From: Acinetobacter bohemicus ANC 3994
GTDB taxonomy: Bacteria; Pseudomonadota; Gammaproteobacteria; Pseudomonadales; Moraxellaceae
DNA: 64,000 nucleotides
Direction of reading: 5' to 3'
Assembly: GCF_000367925.1 (NCBI RefSeq)
Contig: NZ_KB849164.1
Span: 1 to 64,000, forward strand
Both the position numbers and the translations under genes were made by a program. Positions within the stretch are counted from its first letter, which is position 1. The number at the start of each line of letters is the position of its first letter. Of this stretch, positions 29,524 to 39,173 are shown one piece after another. Below the pieces are notes generated by a model. The model saw only the letters and a program-made list of their open reading frames with translations, was not told the origin of the DNA and ran no database searches.

Positions 29524-31659
29524 TTAGGCAATTTTTTCGCCAGTACGAGCTTGATCTATCAGCAGTTGTGGCGCTTTAAAACGTGCACCGTATTTTACTT
29601 CTAGTGTATTGGCACGGATTAAGGCTTTTTCTAAACCATATTGATTGAGAAACTGTAACGCACCACCTGTCCAAGGTGCAAAACCAATACCAAAAATCGA
29701 ACCGACATTGGCATCGACCACGGATTCTAAAACACCTTCTTCCAAACAGCGCAAAGTATCTAAAGACTGTACAAACAGGAAACGGTCAATCATTTCCTGT
29801 TCGGACATTTCCGTGTCTTTTTTCCAGTGGCTTAAACCCTCCCATAAATGTTTTTTGCCATTTTCAGGATAGTCATAAAAACCGGCACCTGCGGCTTTAC
29901 CTTTACGTTGAAATTGATGAATCATGGTTTCAATCACATCATCTGCACCTGAGCGTGGCAGCTCTTTGCCTTCAGCTTGCAAGGCTTTACGGGTCTCATT
30001 TGCCACATGTTCAGATAAGCTCAGCGATACTTCATCCTGAATGGCAAGTGGCCCTACAGGCATCCCTGCTTTAAGGGCCGCCATTTCAATTTTGGCAGGA
30101 TGCACACCTTCAGCAAGTAAACGTAAGCCTTCTTGCACAAACGTACCAAATACGCGACTGGTAAAGAAGCCACGACTGTCATTAACCACAATTGGTGTTT
30201 TGCCAATTTGTTGCACATAGTCATAGGCTTTGGCTAATGTTTCGGCTGAGGTGTTTTTACCTTTAATAATTTCAACCAGTTGCATTTTATCGACAGGGCT
30301 AAAAAAATGTAGACCAATAAAATGACTATCGTCTTTAGAGGCTTTGGCCAGTTCGGTAATCGGCAAGGTTGAGGTATTGGAAGCCATAATACCGTCATTG
30401 ACTAAATAGCTTTCTGCTTCTTGGGTAACTTTGGCTTTCAGTTCTGGATTTTCAAAAACGGCTTCAATGATTAAATCGCAGCCTTTTAAGTCCTCAGCAG
30501 ATGCTGTTGCTGTAATCAGCGCTAAAATTTGCTCACGTTTTTCCGCAGTCAGTCGTCCTTGGGATACTTTTTTATCCAGCAGTTTTTGGCTATAGGCTTT
30601 GCCTTTTTCTGCATTTTCCAGCGTCACGTCTTTGAGTACAACTTGAATGCCTTTACTTGCTGTTACGTAGGCAATTCCTGCACCCATCATGCCTGCACCG
30701 AGCACAGCGACTTTTGTAGCTTTCCATTTGGTAATATTTTTGGGACGGCTTGCACCCGATTTAATCGCATTTAAGCCGTGCCAGAAGGTGCCAATCATAT
30801 TTTTGGAAATTTGACCCGTGGCAAGATAAGTAAAGTAACGTGATTCTATGGTCAGAGCCGTATCAACATCGACCTGAGCACCTTCCACGGCTGCTGCCAT
30901 AATTGCTTCAGGGGCAGGGTAACAACCTTTGGTTTTATCGCGTAGCATGGCAGGGGCAATCGCCAGCATTTGCGCAACAGCAGGTGTTTTAGGGTCGCCA
31001 CCGGGGATTTTATAATCTTTTACATCAAATGGTTGTTGTGATATTGGATTGGCTTTGACCCAAGCAATGGCTTTATCTAAAAGCTCTTGTTCATTTTCAG
31101 CCGTATCGTGGATTAAGCCAAGTGATTTTGCTTTATCAACACCAAACTGCTTGCCTTCCATTAAGAAAGGAAAAGCATTTTGCAGACCGAGTAGGCGCAC
31201 CATACGCACCACACCACCACCACCCGGTAGTAAACCCAAAGTGACTTCAGGTAAGCCAAATTTGGCTTTAGCATCATTTAAAGCAATACGATGATGGCAG
31301 CCTAAAGCCAGTTCCCAACCGCCGCCCAGCGCTGTACCATTTAAGGCTGCGACCACAGGAATCCCACGCGTTTCGATATAACGCAGCTTGGCTTTCATCT
31401 CTTCAATCATGTTGAAAAATGTTGTGGCATGATCCGGCTCTGCTTGAATCAGTTCATCAAGGTCACCGCCTGCAAAAAAGGTTTTTTTCGCTGAACGCAA
31501 GATAATGCCTGAAATTTCGGCATCGGCTTGTAGCTTGGAGACGATATCTTCCAGTGCCACACGGAAATCAGCGTTCATGGTGTTGGCAGATTGGTTGGGA
31601 GAATCTAAAGTCAAAATGACAATATTATCGGCATTTTTTTCATATTGAATTGCGCTCAT
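29524..31659 (-). CDS. Fatty-acid oxidation multifunctional alpha subunit
   Basis: 711 aa, FadB/FadJ domain order. The N-terminal crotonase part carries GTALGGGWELALGCH and FGLPEVTLGLLPGGGG, whose two glutamates are the hydratase acid/base pair. The dehydrogenase follows: VLGAGMMGAGIAYVTASKG (NAD site), SNTSTLPITELA, and catalytic-His GLHFFSPVDKMQLVEII. A C-terminal 3HCDH domain ends the protein. It would hydrate enoyl-CoA and oxidise 3-hydroxyacyl-CoA. AAGGAG precedes the ATG. It follows the thiolase by 11 bases, an order opposite to classical fadBA, suggesting a second, specialised beta-oxidation set. Confidence 0.92.
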   Translation of the reverse strand: MSAIQYEKNADNIVILTLDSPNQSANTMNADFRVALEDIVSKLQADAEISGIILRSAKKTFFAGGDLDELIQAEPDHATTFFNMIEEMKAKLRYIETRGIPVVAALNGTALGGGWELALGCHHRIALNDAKAKFGLPEVTLGLLPGGGGVVRMVRLLGLQNAFPFLMEGKQFGVDKAKSLGLIHDTAENEQELLDKAIAWVKANPISQQPFDVKDYKIPGGDPKTPAVAQMLAIAPAMLRDKTKGCYPAPEAIMAAAVEGAQVDVDTALTIESRYFTYLATGQISKNMIGTFWHGLNAIKSGASRPKNITKWKATKVAVLGAGMMGAGIAYVTASKGIQVVLKDVTLENAEKGKAYSQKLLDKKVSQGRLTAEKREQILALITATASAEDLKGCDLIIEAVFENPELKAKVTQEAESYLVNDGIMASNTSTLPITELAKASKDDSHFIGLHFFSPVDKMQLVEIIKGKNTSAETLAKAYDYVQQIGKTPIVVNDSRGFFTSRVFGTFVQEGLRLLAEGVHPAKIEMAALKAGMPVGPLAIQDEVSLSLSEHVANETRKALQAEGKELPRSGADDVIETMIHQFQRKGKAAGAGFYDYPENGKKHLWEGLSHWKKDTEMSEQEMIDRFLFVQSLDTLRCLEEGVLESVVDANVGSIFGIGFAPWTGGALQFLNQYGLEKALIRANTLEVKYGARFKAPQLLIDQARTGEKIA

Positions 31660-31670
31660 GATTATTCTCC

Positions 31671-32876
31671 TTATACCAATTCAATAATGGTTGCGATACC
31701 CATACCACCACCGACACACAATGTTGCAAGACCACGCTTTTTGCCTTGACGTTCTAACTCATCCAACAAGGTGCCTAAAATCATTGCGCCCGTTGCACCG
31801 AGTGGATGTCCCATTGCAATTGCACCACCATTGACATTGACTTTGGCAGGATCAACCTTAAGTTCCGTGATGAAACGCATCACAACGGCAGCAAAAGCTT
31901 CATTTACTTCAAACAGGTCAATGTCATCAATCGTTAAGCCTGCTTTGGCTAAAGCTTTACGTGCAGCAGGTGCAGGGCCTGTCAACATGATAGTCGGGTC
32001 ACTACCAACCAATGCCGTTGCCAAGACTTTGGCACGCGGTTTTAGCCCTTGTTCTTGGACTGCTTTTTCAGAAGCCAGCAAAACGAGTGCAGCACCATCG
32101 ACAATACCCGATGAATTCCCTGCATGATGGACATGATTAATTTGGCCAACTTCGGGATATTTTTGTAGGGCAATGGCATCGAAACCCATTTGGCCCATCA
32201 TGGTAAAACTGGGATTGAGTTTGGCTAAACCTTCCGCAGTGGTATGGGGTTTAATAAATTCATCTTCAGCTAAAATCGTCACGCCTGCTTTATCTTTCAC
32301 AGCAACAATCGATTGATTAAAATAACCCTTAGCTTGTGCCACAGCGGCTTTTTTTTGTGAGTGCTCGGCAAAAGTATCGACATCAGAACGCGTATAACCA
32401 TCAATGGTTGCAATTAAATCTGCACCAATGCCTTGGGGAACAAAGTTTGCCGCCATGTTGGTTTCAGGGTCCAGTGCCCAAGGGCCGCCGTCTGAACCCA
32501 TCGGCACGCGAGACATCGACTCAACCCCACCTGCAACCACAAGATCTTCCCAACCGGAACGGACTTTTTGCGCAGCCATATTGACGGCTTCTAAACCCGA
32601 GGCACAAAAACGGTTGATTTGTACGCCAGCCACATCATTGTCCCAACCTGCTGCAATGGCAGCGGTTTTGGCAATATCAGCACCTTGATCACCAATAGGG
32701 GTGACACAGCCCAACACAATGTCATCGACTTTAGAGGTATCCAGTTGATGACGGTCTTTTAGTTCATTGAGCAATGTGGTCAGTAGGGTGATGGGTTTCA
32801 CTTCATACAGTGAACCGTCTTTTTTTCCTTTTCCGCGTGGTGTGCGAATGGCATCAATGATGTAAGCCTCGCTCAT
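31671..32876 (-). CDS. Thiolase (acetyl-CoA C-acyltransferase)
   Basis: 401 aa. Active-site landmarks are NRFCASGLEAVNMAA (acyl-accepting Cys near residue 90), NEAFAAVVMRF, GGAIAMGHPLGATGA (His) and CVGGGMGIATI (second Cys). This is a degradative-type thiolase, catalysing the last beta-oxidation step. It is first gene of a two-gene operon with the multifunctional subunit. Confidence 0.92.
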   Translation of the reverse strand: MSEAYIIDAIRTPRGKGKKDGSLYEVKPITLLTTLLNELKDRHQLDTSKVDDIVLGCVTPIGDQGADIAKTAAIAAGWDNDVAGVQINRFCASGLEAVNMAAQKVRSGWEDLVVAGGVESMSRVPMGSDGGPWALDPETNMAANFVPQGIGADLIATIDGYTRSDVDTFAEHSQKKAAVAQAKGYFNQSIVAVKDKAGVTILAEDEFIKPHTTAEGLAKLNPSFTMMGQMGFDAIALQKYPEVGQINHVHHAGNSSGIVDGAALVLLASEKAVQEQGLKPRAKVLATALVGSDPTIMLTGPAPAARKALAKAGLTIDDIDLFEVNEAFAAVVMRFITELKVDPAKVNVNGGAIAMGHPLGATGAMILGTLLDELERQGKKRGLATLCVGGGMGIATIIELV

Positions 32877-33108
32877 ACAATATCCTTTTTTATGACTTTA
32901 AAATTGTTATGCTTTTTCGATTTTAATGATTAATTGTTGAAGTGCAATGACCAGAACGGATCAGATCAAATGAGTTTTTTAGCCAACCTGATGGAATTGT
33001 GCTGTGATTAGCCATGCTGTTTATTTTTGTCTTTTTAGTCATGGGTGGGTTCGCTTTTAATTAGACTGCATCTTCAATATTTTTTGCTTGATTACATGGG
33101 GTAAAGGG

Positions 33109-34206
33109 ATGCTCAAACTAAAAAGTCGCTCTGCTGTCATTTTGTTGCTGTTGTCTTTAGTCGGGTGTGATTCATCTGGTGGTGATCTGGGAAAAAATAA
33201 TATGGGAGAGAACAAAACTAAAGTGAGTCAGACTTATTCGAATCAGGTGGCTAATGACAAAATGTTATTGGTTTTGTCCGCGCCATCCATCCATGATCCT
33301 TACTATAAATCAGCATTTCAACGCATTGTCGATTTCCAAATTAATTACGCAAAATCAATTTTGGGTAATGATAATGTGGTGATTTTAGTCGATGAAGACA
33401 CCAAGCCTTTTTTCACAGGCAAAGTGCCAGAAGATATTTTACTGGTGGATGACGTGCGTGATATTTGGATGCGTGACTTCACCACGGTCAATCCAAAGCA
33501 GCCTGTGCAATTTAGCTATACTTGGGCTTCGATGAGCCAGAAGCAAAGTCAGGACGTACAAAAAAGTTTTAGTCGTTTTGCTGACCGCTATAAAATTCAA
33601 CGAGCCAAAACAGATTTGATGATTGATGGTGGGAATCTTGTCGATGATTATGCAGGGCGTGTGATCACAACGACTCGTTTTATGGAAGATAATGAACTGA
33701 GCTATGATGAAGCCAAACAAGAATTAAAAACCGTTTTAGGCGCGAGTCAAGTTGCAATTTTAGAACCTGATGAAGAAGTGCTTGCCCATTCCGATGGCAT
33801 GGTCAGCTGGGTGGATAAAAACACACTGCTGGTCAATGATTATTCAAAAACACCTTCTTTTAGAACCGTGGTCATGGATGAGTTGAAAGCTTCATTTCCA
33901 TCAGTAAAAATTGTTGAAGTGCCGGTTGAGTATAAAACCAATCCGAAAGGACAATGGGACGGCTTTGAATCGGCATGTGGTGTCAATCTTAACTCGACCG
34001 TGACTTATAACAATATTTATGTGCCGACTTTTAATATGCCGCATGATCAAAAAGCGCTGAGGATGATTAAGCAAAACACCACTAAAAAAGTCATTCCTGT
34101 AAATGCTGAAAGTGTTTGTCCTATGGGCGGCAGCGTACGTTGTCTGACTTGGCAAGTTACAGGTGAAAATGCAGTGAAACTCATTCAAGCTGCGAGAGAA
34201 AGATAA
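33109..34206 (+). CDS. Agmatine/peptidylarginine deiminase-family lipoprotein
   Basis: 365 aa from ATG 33109. A lipobox LSLVGC follows a basic, hydrophobic leader, so the protein is probably anchored in an envelope membrane. The guanidine-deiminase fold is visible: DDVRDIWMRDFTTV, DGGNLVDD, HSDGMVSWVD (catalytic His region), and GGSVRCLTWQV with the nucleophilic Cys. Family members convert agmatine to N-carbamoylputrescine or modify arginine. Export is unusual for the agmatine enzyme, so the substrate may be periplasmic agmatine or peptidyl arginine (inference). Confidence 0.85.
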   Translation: MLKLKSRSAVILLLLSLVGCDSSGGDLGKNNMGENKTKVSQTYSNQVANDKMLLVLSAPSIHDPYYKSAFQRIVDFQINYAKSILGNDNVVILVDEDTKPFFTGKVPEDILLVDDVRDIWMRDFTTVNPKQPVQFSYTWASMSQKQSQDVQKSFSRFADRYKIQRAKTDLMIDGGNLVDDYAGRVITTTRFMEDNELSYDEAKQELKTVLGASQVAILEPDEEVLAHSDGMVSWVDKNTLLVNDYSKTPSFRTVVMDELKASFPSVKIVEVPVEYKTNPKGQWDGFESACGVNLNSTVTYNNIYVPTFNMPHDQKALRMIKQNTTKKVIPVNAESVCPMGGSVRCLTWQVTGENAVKLIQAARER

Positions 34207-34291
34207 TCATTTGAATAACTTGCATCTGCTGCTTCACAGGTAGATGCAAGTCCGCTAAACTCGCCTGCCATTTTTATTGTGCTGATAAAAA

Positions 34292-34834
34292 ATGAAATTT
34301 ATTAATATTATTGGTACCACAGGCTCAGGTAAATCGACATTTGCCCGAAAATTGGCACAAAAGCAACAATTACAATATATTGAACTTGATAATTTATTAT
34401 GGCTGGATGATTGGCAGGAGTCAGCAGATGATGCCTTCTTTTGCAAGCTTAAATCGAGTATGGAGGCAGCTGCAACAGGTTGGGTCATTGATAACCTCTA
34501 TACCCGAAGCATTGAGATGATTTGGTCACAGGTTGATACGGTCATTTGGTTGGATTATTCATTTTCACTAAATTTGTATCGTCTGACTAAACGGACTTTA
34601 TCTCGTGTTCTGAGTCAGCAACCATTATGGGAAAATTCTAACAACAGGGAAAACTGGAAAATGATGTTATCCAGAAAATCAATTTTCCTCTGGATGCTTC
34701 AGAAATATCCACAAAATAAACAAAGATATGTCGCCATGATGCAGGACTCTAAATATCAACATATTCAATTTATTCGTTTAACATCACCCAGACAGGCGCA
34801 GGAGTTTTTAAAACGCTTGAGCGATTTCAATTGA
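34292..34834 (+). CDS. Adenylate-kinase-like P-loop protein
   Basis: 180 aa. The Walker A GTTGSGKSTFARKLA is at residues 7-21, followed by a lid-like WVIDNLYTRS and VIWLDYSF. It resembles the FlaR/topology-modulation-type adenylate kinase-like proteins. Substrate unknown. Its terminator arms flank mobile copy B. Confidence 0.82.
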   Translation: MKFINIIGTTGSGKSTFARKLAQKQQLQYIELDNLLWLDDWQESADDAFFCKLKSSMEAAATGWVIDNLYTRSIEMIWSQVDTVIWLDYSFSLNLYRLTKRTLSRVLSQQPLWENSNNRENWKMMLSRKSIFLWMLQKYPQNKQRYVAMMQDSKYQHIQFIRLTSPRQAQEFLKRLSDFN

Positions 34835-34859
34835 AATAAAAAAACCTGAGTAAGACTTA

Positions 34860-35220
34860 TAATGTCAGTTAGTTAAGAAGTTGACTGGGGTTTTATTTTT
34901 TAAATTCATGATGTTATTCGATACGCGAAAATGTCATCCGCAACTGTTCGAGGCATGAGGTGTATACACCGCAAGATTGGAAAAGTACAGTTTCTGCGAT
35001 TTATTAATCAATAAAAGGGATTTGGCGAGTTTTGCGGTGAGGCGCACTGCGCCGCAAGATGCCTTTCTTGCGAACTCAAAATATATTTTGAGTTTCTCAT
35101 TTGGGCTTATCCAAAGTAATAGATGAGCTCCAAGTATTTGATTTAAAAATATAAGACTCCGTTGTGGAGAACTAAAAAGTTAAGGAGTTTATTATAAAAC
35201 TCCTTAACTGATCAGCATTA
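34860..35220 (+). mobile_element. MITE-like element, copy B
   Basis: 361 bp from TAATGTCAGTTAGTTAAG to CTTAACTGATCAGCATTA. It aligns with copy C through GTCATCCGCAACTGTTCGAG, TTTCTGCGATTTATTAATCA and GATGAGCTCCAAGTATTTGA. Extra stretches near 34960 and 35050-35090 explain its greater length. It lies between AAAACCTGAG (34841-34850) and CTCAGGCTTTTTT (35229-35241), the two arms of the terminator shared by the converging kinase-like and AraC-type genes. Confidence 0.85.
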
Positions 35221-35257
35221 GAGCAATGCTCAGGCTTTTTTATCAACTCATGAAAAA

Positions 35258-36268
35258 TTAATGATAGCCGTGTAATTGACGGTACAGTCCCGGTGTGACA
35301 CCTGTCCATTTTTTAAATGCACGGTGGAAGGTACTGGTTTCACTAAAGCCAACTTGTTGTGCTACATCTTCCAAGGTTAAATTTGGATTTAATAATAGAT
35401 GGATTGCAGCATCACGGCGTAAGGCATCTTTCACACCTTGATAACTTTTGCCTTCCGCAGCCAAACGACGACGTAAAGTTTGCGGTGAAAGATAGAGCAT
35501 TGACGCGACATCATTCAAGGTTGGCATTTCTTCACCAATTTGGCTTTTTAATACGTCACGAATACGTGAAGTTAAAGAGTTGGTGTTTTTAAATTTAACC
35601 AAAAGCTGAGCAGGCGCAGCTTTCAGGAATTCTTCAAGATTTTCTTCCGTTTGACGAAGCGGTAAATCTAGATAGTCGGCAGCAAAGGTAATTTCGGTAC
35701 GCTGTGCATCAAATTGCATGACAGGTGCAAAGAACAGTGCATCGTATTCATCTGCATGCGCAGGACGAGGGTAGCCAAAATGCACGCGTTCTAAAGGCAG
35801 ACGGCGTTCAATCAACCAAGATGCTAAGCCATGCCAAATCATCAGCATGCTTTCAGTAATGAAATGATCTGGATCTAGACTTTTTGGAATTAGGGGAACC
35901 AGACGTGCTTCATGCTTGTCGCGTTCTAGGGCAACTGACCATTCATCACCAAACAGTTTATAAAACTGCGATGAAAGTTCTAAAGCATCTCCAAGCGTTT
36001 TGGCGTGGATAATGAGCTGACACATAATGGCAAAAGTGCCTAAACGACGTGGCTGAATATCAAAGCCGATATGTTCGTCTTGGGTTACCATCCACAACAT
36101 TTTAATAAAACGGGTGTACTGTTCTGGGGAAATACGTGCTTTAGGCTGACGTAATAACTCTGCCTCTATGCCGACATGGGACAATAAGGTTTCAACGTCC
36201 ATGCCTAGACGTTTGACACCTGTGAGAGCCGCATTGACAAAGTGGATACTAATCGTATCGCGACTCAT
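35258..36268 (-). CDS. AraC-family transcriptional regulator
   Basis: 336 aa from ATG 36268, with GAAGGA seven bases upstream. The N-terminal ~220 residues fit the arabinose-binding-like domain of the OruR/ArgR-type AraC branch; the C-terminal ~100 contain two HTH motifs (LNDVASMLYLSPQTLRRRLA and LEDVAQQVGFSETSTFHRAF) and the family end FKKWTGVTPGLYR. It is divergent from the CoA-transferase gene across about 210 bases and is the obvious candidate to control it. Confidence 0.92.
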   Translation of the reverse strand: MSRDTISIHFVNAALTGVKRLGMDVETLLSHVGIEAELLRQPKARISPEQYTRFIKMLWMVTQDEHIGFDIQPRRLGTFAIMCQLIIHAKTLGDALELSSQFYKLFGDEWSVALERDKHEARLVPLIPKSLDPDHFITESMLMIWHGLASWLIERRLPLERVHFGYPRPAHADEYDALFFAPVMQFDAQRTEITFAADYLDLPLRQTEENLEEFLKAAPAQLLVKFKNTNSLTSRIRDVLKSQIGEEMPTLNDVASMLYLSPQTLRRRLAAEGKSYQGVKDALRRDAAIHLLLNPNLTLEDVAQQVGFSETSTFHRAFKKWTGVTPGLYRQLHGYH

Positions 36269-36478
36269 GTTAAATCCTTCAGTCTCTTTTATATTCACTT
36301 TTAGTTGACCTAAATGACGCTAAAAATTATTTGAATAGCAATTTACAATGGGTATTTTGCCTTGTTTACATCTTAAATTGCCGAAATGATCAAGGTAAAT
36401 GGCTGAACATGACATTGTTTTATGACTTTTATATTTCTAATATGGATAAAAAATCAACATAGAGTGAGTAAAAATAAC

Positions 36479-37597
36479 ATGGATACAGCTTTAAAGGGAT
36501 TGAAAGTCCTCGATTTTTCCACACTTTTACCGGGGCCATTTGCCACATTGTATTTAGCAGATTTAGGTGCAGAAGTGATTCATGTCGAATCGCCTTCACG
36601 CCCAGATCTGATTCGTATCTTCCCGCCTTATGCCAATGGACAAGCGACTTCACATAGTTATTTGAATCGTAATAAGAAATCTATAGCCTTAGATTTAAAA
36701 GATCCGCAAAACATAGAACTGATTAAAAGTAAAATTGCTGATTTTGATATTGTGGTGGAGCAGTTTAGGCCCGAAGTGATGAAACGACTGGGTTTGGATT
36801 ATCCTACGCTCGCAAAAATTAACCCGCGATTGATTTATTGTTCCATTACGGGCTATGGGCAAACAGGACTTTATAAAGATAAAGCCGGTCATGACATTAA
36901 TTATCTTGCCCTTTCTGGGATTGTCGGGCATAGCGGTCGACAAGACAGTGGCCCACCGCCAATGGGCATTCAAATTGCTGATATTGCGGGTGGTTCTTTA
37001 CATGCGGTGATTGCTATTTTATCTGCGGTGATTGAACGTCAACGCAGTGGACAAGGGCAGTATATTGATATCTCAATGACCGATTGCGTGGCTACTTTAA
37101 ATAGTATGGCTGCGGCCGCTGTTTTAGCTGGAGAAACCAAACAGTATGCAGAACAATCACATTTAAATGGCGCGACTTATTATGACTATTATCAGACCCT
37201 TGATGGTCGATATTTATCGGTAGGTAGTATTGAACCGCAGTTTATGTCGGGTTTAGCCACCGTTTTAGAACTGCCGATCCTTTTAGAAAAAGGCACTTCT
37301 TTTGATGCGACAGATCAAAAGTTAGTGAAACAAGCACTGCAAGAAAAAATTAAAACCAAGACATTCACAGAATGGTCATCCATTTTTGCAGAATTAGATG
37401 TCTGTGTAGAACCGGTTTTGCACTTAGATGAAGCATTAACTTCGCCTTTGGCAAAACAACGGCAATGGGTGGTTGATGTTCCTCTTGCTGAGGAAAGTGC
37501 ACAGACCGAAGCTCAGTTAGCATGTCCGATTAAATTTTCACGCTCAAAGATGAGCTATAAGCATATTGGCAAAAAATTAGGCGAAAATTCTTTTTAA
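36479..37597 (+). CDS. CaiB/BaiF-family CoA-transferase
   Basis: 372 aa from ATG 36479; the longer reading upstream is not family-like. Class III CoA-transferase features: LKVLDFSTLLPGPFATLYLADLGAEVIHVE at the N-terminus, NRNKKSIALDLK, the catalytic Asp region AGHDINYLALSGI, and GQYIDISMTD. It moves CoA between carboxylic acids, or acts as an alpha-methylacyl-CoA racemase relative; the start of the protein is compatible with both. Confidence 0.9.
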   Translation: MDTALKGLKVLDFSTLLPGPFATLYLADLGAEVIHVESPSRPDLIRIFPPYANGQATSHSYLNRNKKSIALDLKDPQNIELIKSKIADFDIVVEQFRPEVMKRLGLDYPTLAKINPRLIYCSITGYGQTGLYKDKAGHDINYLALSGIVGHSGRQDSGPPPMGIQIADIAGGSLHAVIAILSAVIERQRSGQGQYIDISMTDCVATLNSMAAAAVLAGETKQYAEQSHLNGATYYDYYQTLDGRYLSVGSIEPQFMSGLATVLELPILLEKGTSFDATDQKLVKQALQEKIKTKTFTEWSSIFAELDVCVEPVLHLDEALTSPLAKQRQWVVDVPLAEESAQTEAQLACPIKFSRSKMSYKHIGKKLGENSF

Positions 37598-37674
37598 ATA
37601 TCACAATGTGATAAAATATAGCCATATTTAAACAAAAAAATAACAAAAATATGCATTATTTACAAATGATAGGC

Positions 37675-37694
37675 GTAACCTATACATAGGTTAC
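37675..37694. promoter_or_regulatory. Perfect palindrome upstream of oprB
   Basis: GTAACCTATACATAGGTTAC, a perfect 20-bp palindrome, ends 21 bases before the oprB ATG and just ahead of its ribosome site. It may be an operator or a hairpin in the leader. Confidence 0.5.
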
Positions 37695-37715
37695 ATATTG
37701 TTGAAAAGGTCACTA

Positions 37716-38984
37716 ATGATGAATAAATATAGTAGAGAAATATTTTTTGGAATTAGTTTTTTAGCAGTAAGTTGCACAATACAAAGTACTTTTGCTAATA
37801 GTGCTTTTTCATCTGAAAGCCCGTGGATGTTCGGTGACTGGAATGGTCAACGTACTGAATTACAGCAAAAAGGTTACGCCTTTAGCCTAGGTTATACCGG
37901 TGAAATGGCAACCTTGCTTGATGCAAGGCATGCTTCTAGCCATGGCACTGAATATGCGGATCAATTCGCGATCGGTGCGCATTTCGATTTAAACAAAATC
38001 TTAGGTTGGCAAGATACTGAAGCACAAATTACCGTGACTGAGCGTAATGGCCGTTCACTTTCACAAACTTCAGATGCATTAAATGGTCAATCGACTGGTG
38101 TTGGAAATGGTCATTTAAGTTCTACACAAGAAGTCTGGGGCCGTGGTCAAACTTGGCGTTTAACTGATTTTTGGATCAAGAAAAAATTCTTAGATCAAAA
38201 ATTAGATGTGAAAGTGGGGCGTTTTGGTGAAGGTGAAGACTTTAATAGTTTTGACTGTGACTTCCAGAATTTGGCTCTTTGTGGTTCTCAGGTGGGTAAC
38301 TGGGTCGGTGATCAGTGGTACAACTGGCCAGTCAGCCAATGGGCTGCACGTGTGAAATATAACGTCACGCCAGACATTTATGCACAACTAGGTGCATATG
38401 AATACAATCCTGAAAATTTAGAGCGCGGTAAAGGCTTTAACCTCAGCACCGATGGTTCTCATGGTGCCATTATTCCTGCGGAATTGGTTTGGACACCGAA
38501 AATTGGTGCACAAAAACTTCCGGGTGAATACCGTGCCGGTTATTACTACAGCACAGCTGATGCTGGAGTGATTGCTCATCAAGATCAAAAAGACCAGCAT
38601 CAAGGGGGCTGGATTGTTGCGAAGCAACAATTAACGGCACATAACGGTGATGTCTCTCGTGGTCTCACTGGTTTTGTCAACGCGACTGTGCATGATTCAG
38701 AAACCAACAATGTTAGCGATATGCAAAATATCGGTCTGGTTTATAAAGGCGCGATGGATTCACGTCCTAAAGATGAAATTGCTTTCGGTCTTGCACGTAT
38801 CAACTTGAACGATGCTCTAAATGATGGTCGTAGCGAAGAATATGATGCAGAAGTTTACTACGGTTTACATGCAAGCAACTGGTTAACCATTCGTCCGAAT
38901 GTTCAATATATTCGTCATGTCGGTGCATATAAGCATGGCGAAAATGCTTGGGTGGGCGGGGTTAAGTTCCAAACAGCATTCTAG
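37716..38984 (+). CDS. oprB: OprB-family carbohydrate porin
   Basis: 422 aa from ATG 37716; the TTG reading at 37698 adds six residues. A signal peptide (FFGISFLAVSCTIQSTFA) precedes the barrel. The family start WMFGDWNGQRTELQQKGYAF and aromatic C-terminal strand ending in F (VGGVKFQTAF) mark an OprB outer-membrane porin. It sits upstream of glucose dehydrogenase, matching glucose entry followed by periplasmic oxidation. Confidence 0.92.
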   Translation: MMNKYSREIFFGISFLAVSCTIQSTFANSAFSSESPWMFGDWNGQRTELQQKGYAFSLGYTGEMATLLDARHASSHGTEYADQFAIGAHFDLNKILGWQDTEAQITVTERNGRSLSQTSDALNGQSTGVGNGHLSSTQEVWGRGQTWRLTDFWIKKKFLDQKLDVKVGRFGEGEDFNSFDCDFQNLALCGSQVGNWVGDQWYNWPVSQWAARVKYNVTPDIYAQLGAYEYNPENLERGKGFNLSTDGSHGAIIPAELVWTPKIGAQKLPGEYRAGYYYSTADAGVIAHQDQKDQHQGGWIVAKQQLTAHNGDVSRGLTGFVNATVHDSETNNVSDMQNIGLVYKGAMDSRPKDEIAFGLARINLNDALNDGRSEEYDAEVYYGLHASNWLTIRPNVQYIRHVGAYKHGENAWVGGVKFQTAF

Positions 38985-39104
38985 TTTGTAGATAATAAAT
39001 ACTTGAGTAACAACTGAAGCCTTGAATTTTTTGCGCTTTCAGACATGCTATATCGGTAGCCTTAGGTATTTAAACTTAGGTATTTAAAATCTAAAAACTA
39101 ATAA

Positions 39105-39142
39105 AAAAAGCTTCTCATACTTGTTCACAAGTATGAGCTTTT
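39105..39142 (+). terminator. Terminator between oprB and gcd
   Basis: CTCATACTTG / CAAGTATGAG with loop TTCA, flanked by A and T runs. gcd then needs its own promoter or read-through. Confidence 0.75.
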
Positions 39143-39173
39143 CAATTAAGAATTTTAGAAATAGGTGGTTAAT

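Noticed and set aside
33012..33062. 16-codon hydrophobic ORF before the deiminase gene
   Set aside because: Very short, no ribosome site, and no flanking support.
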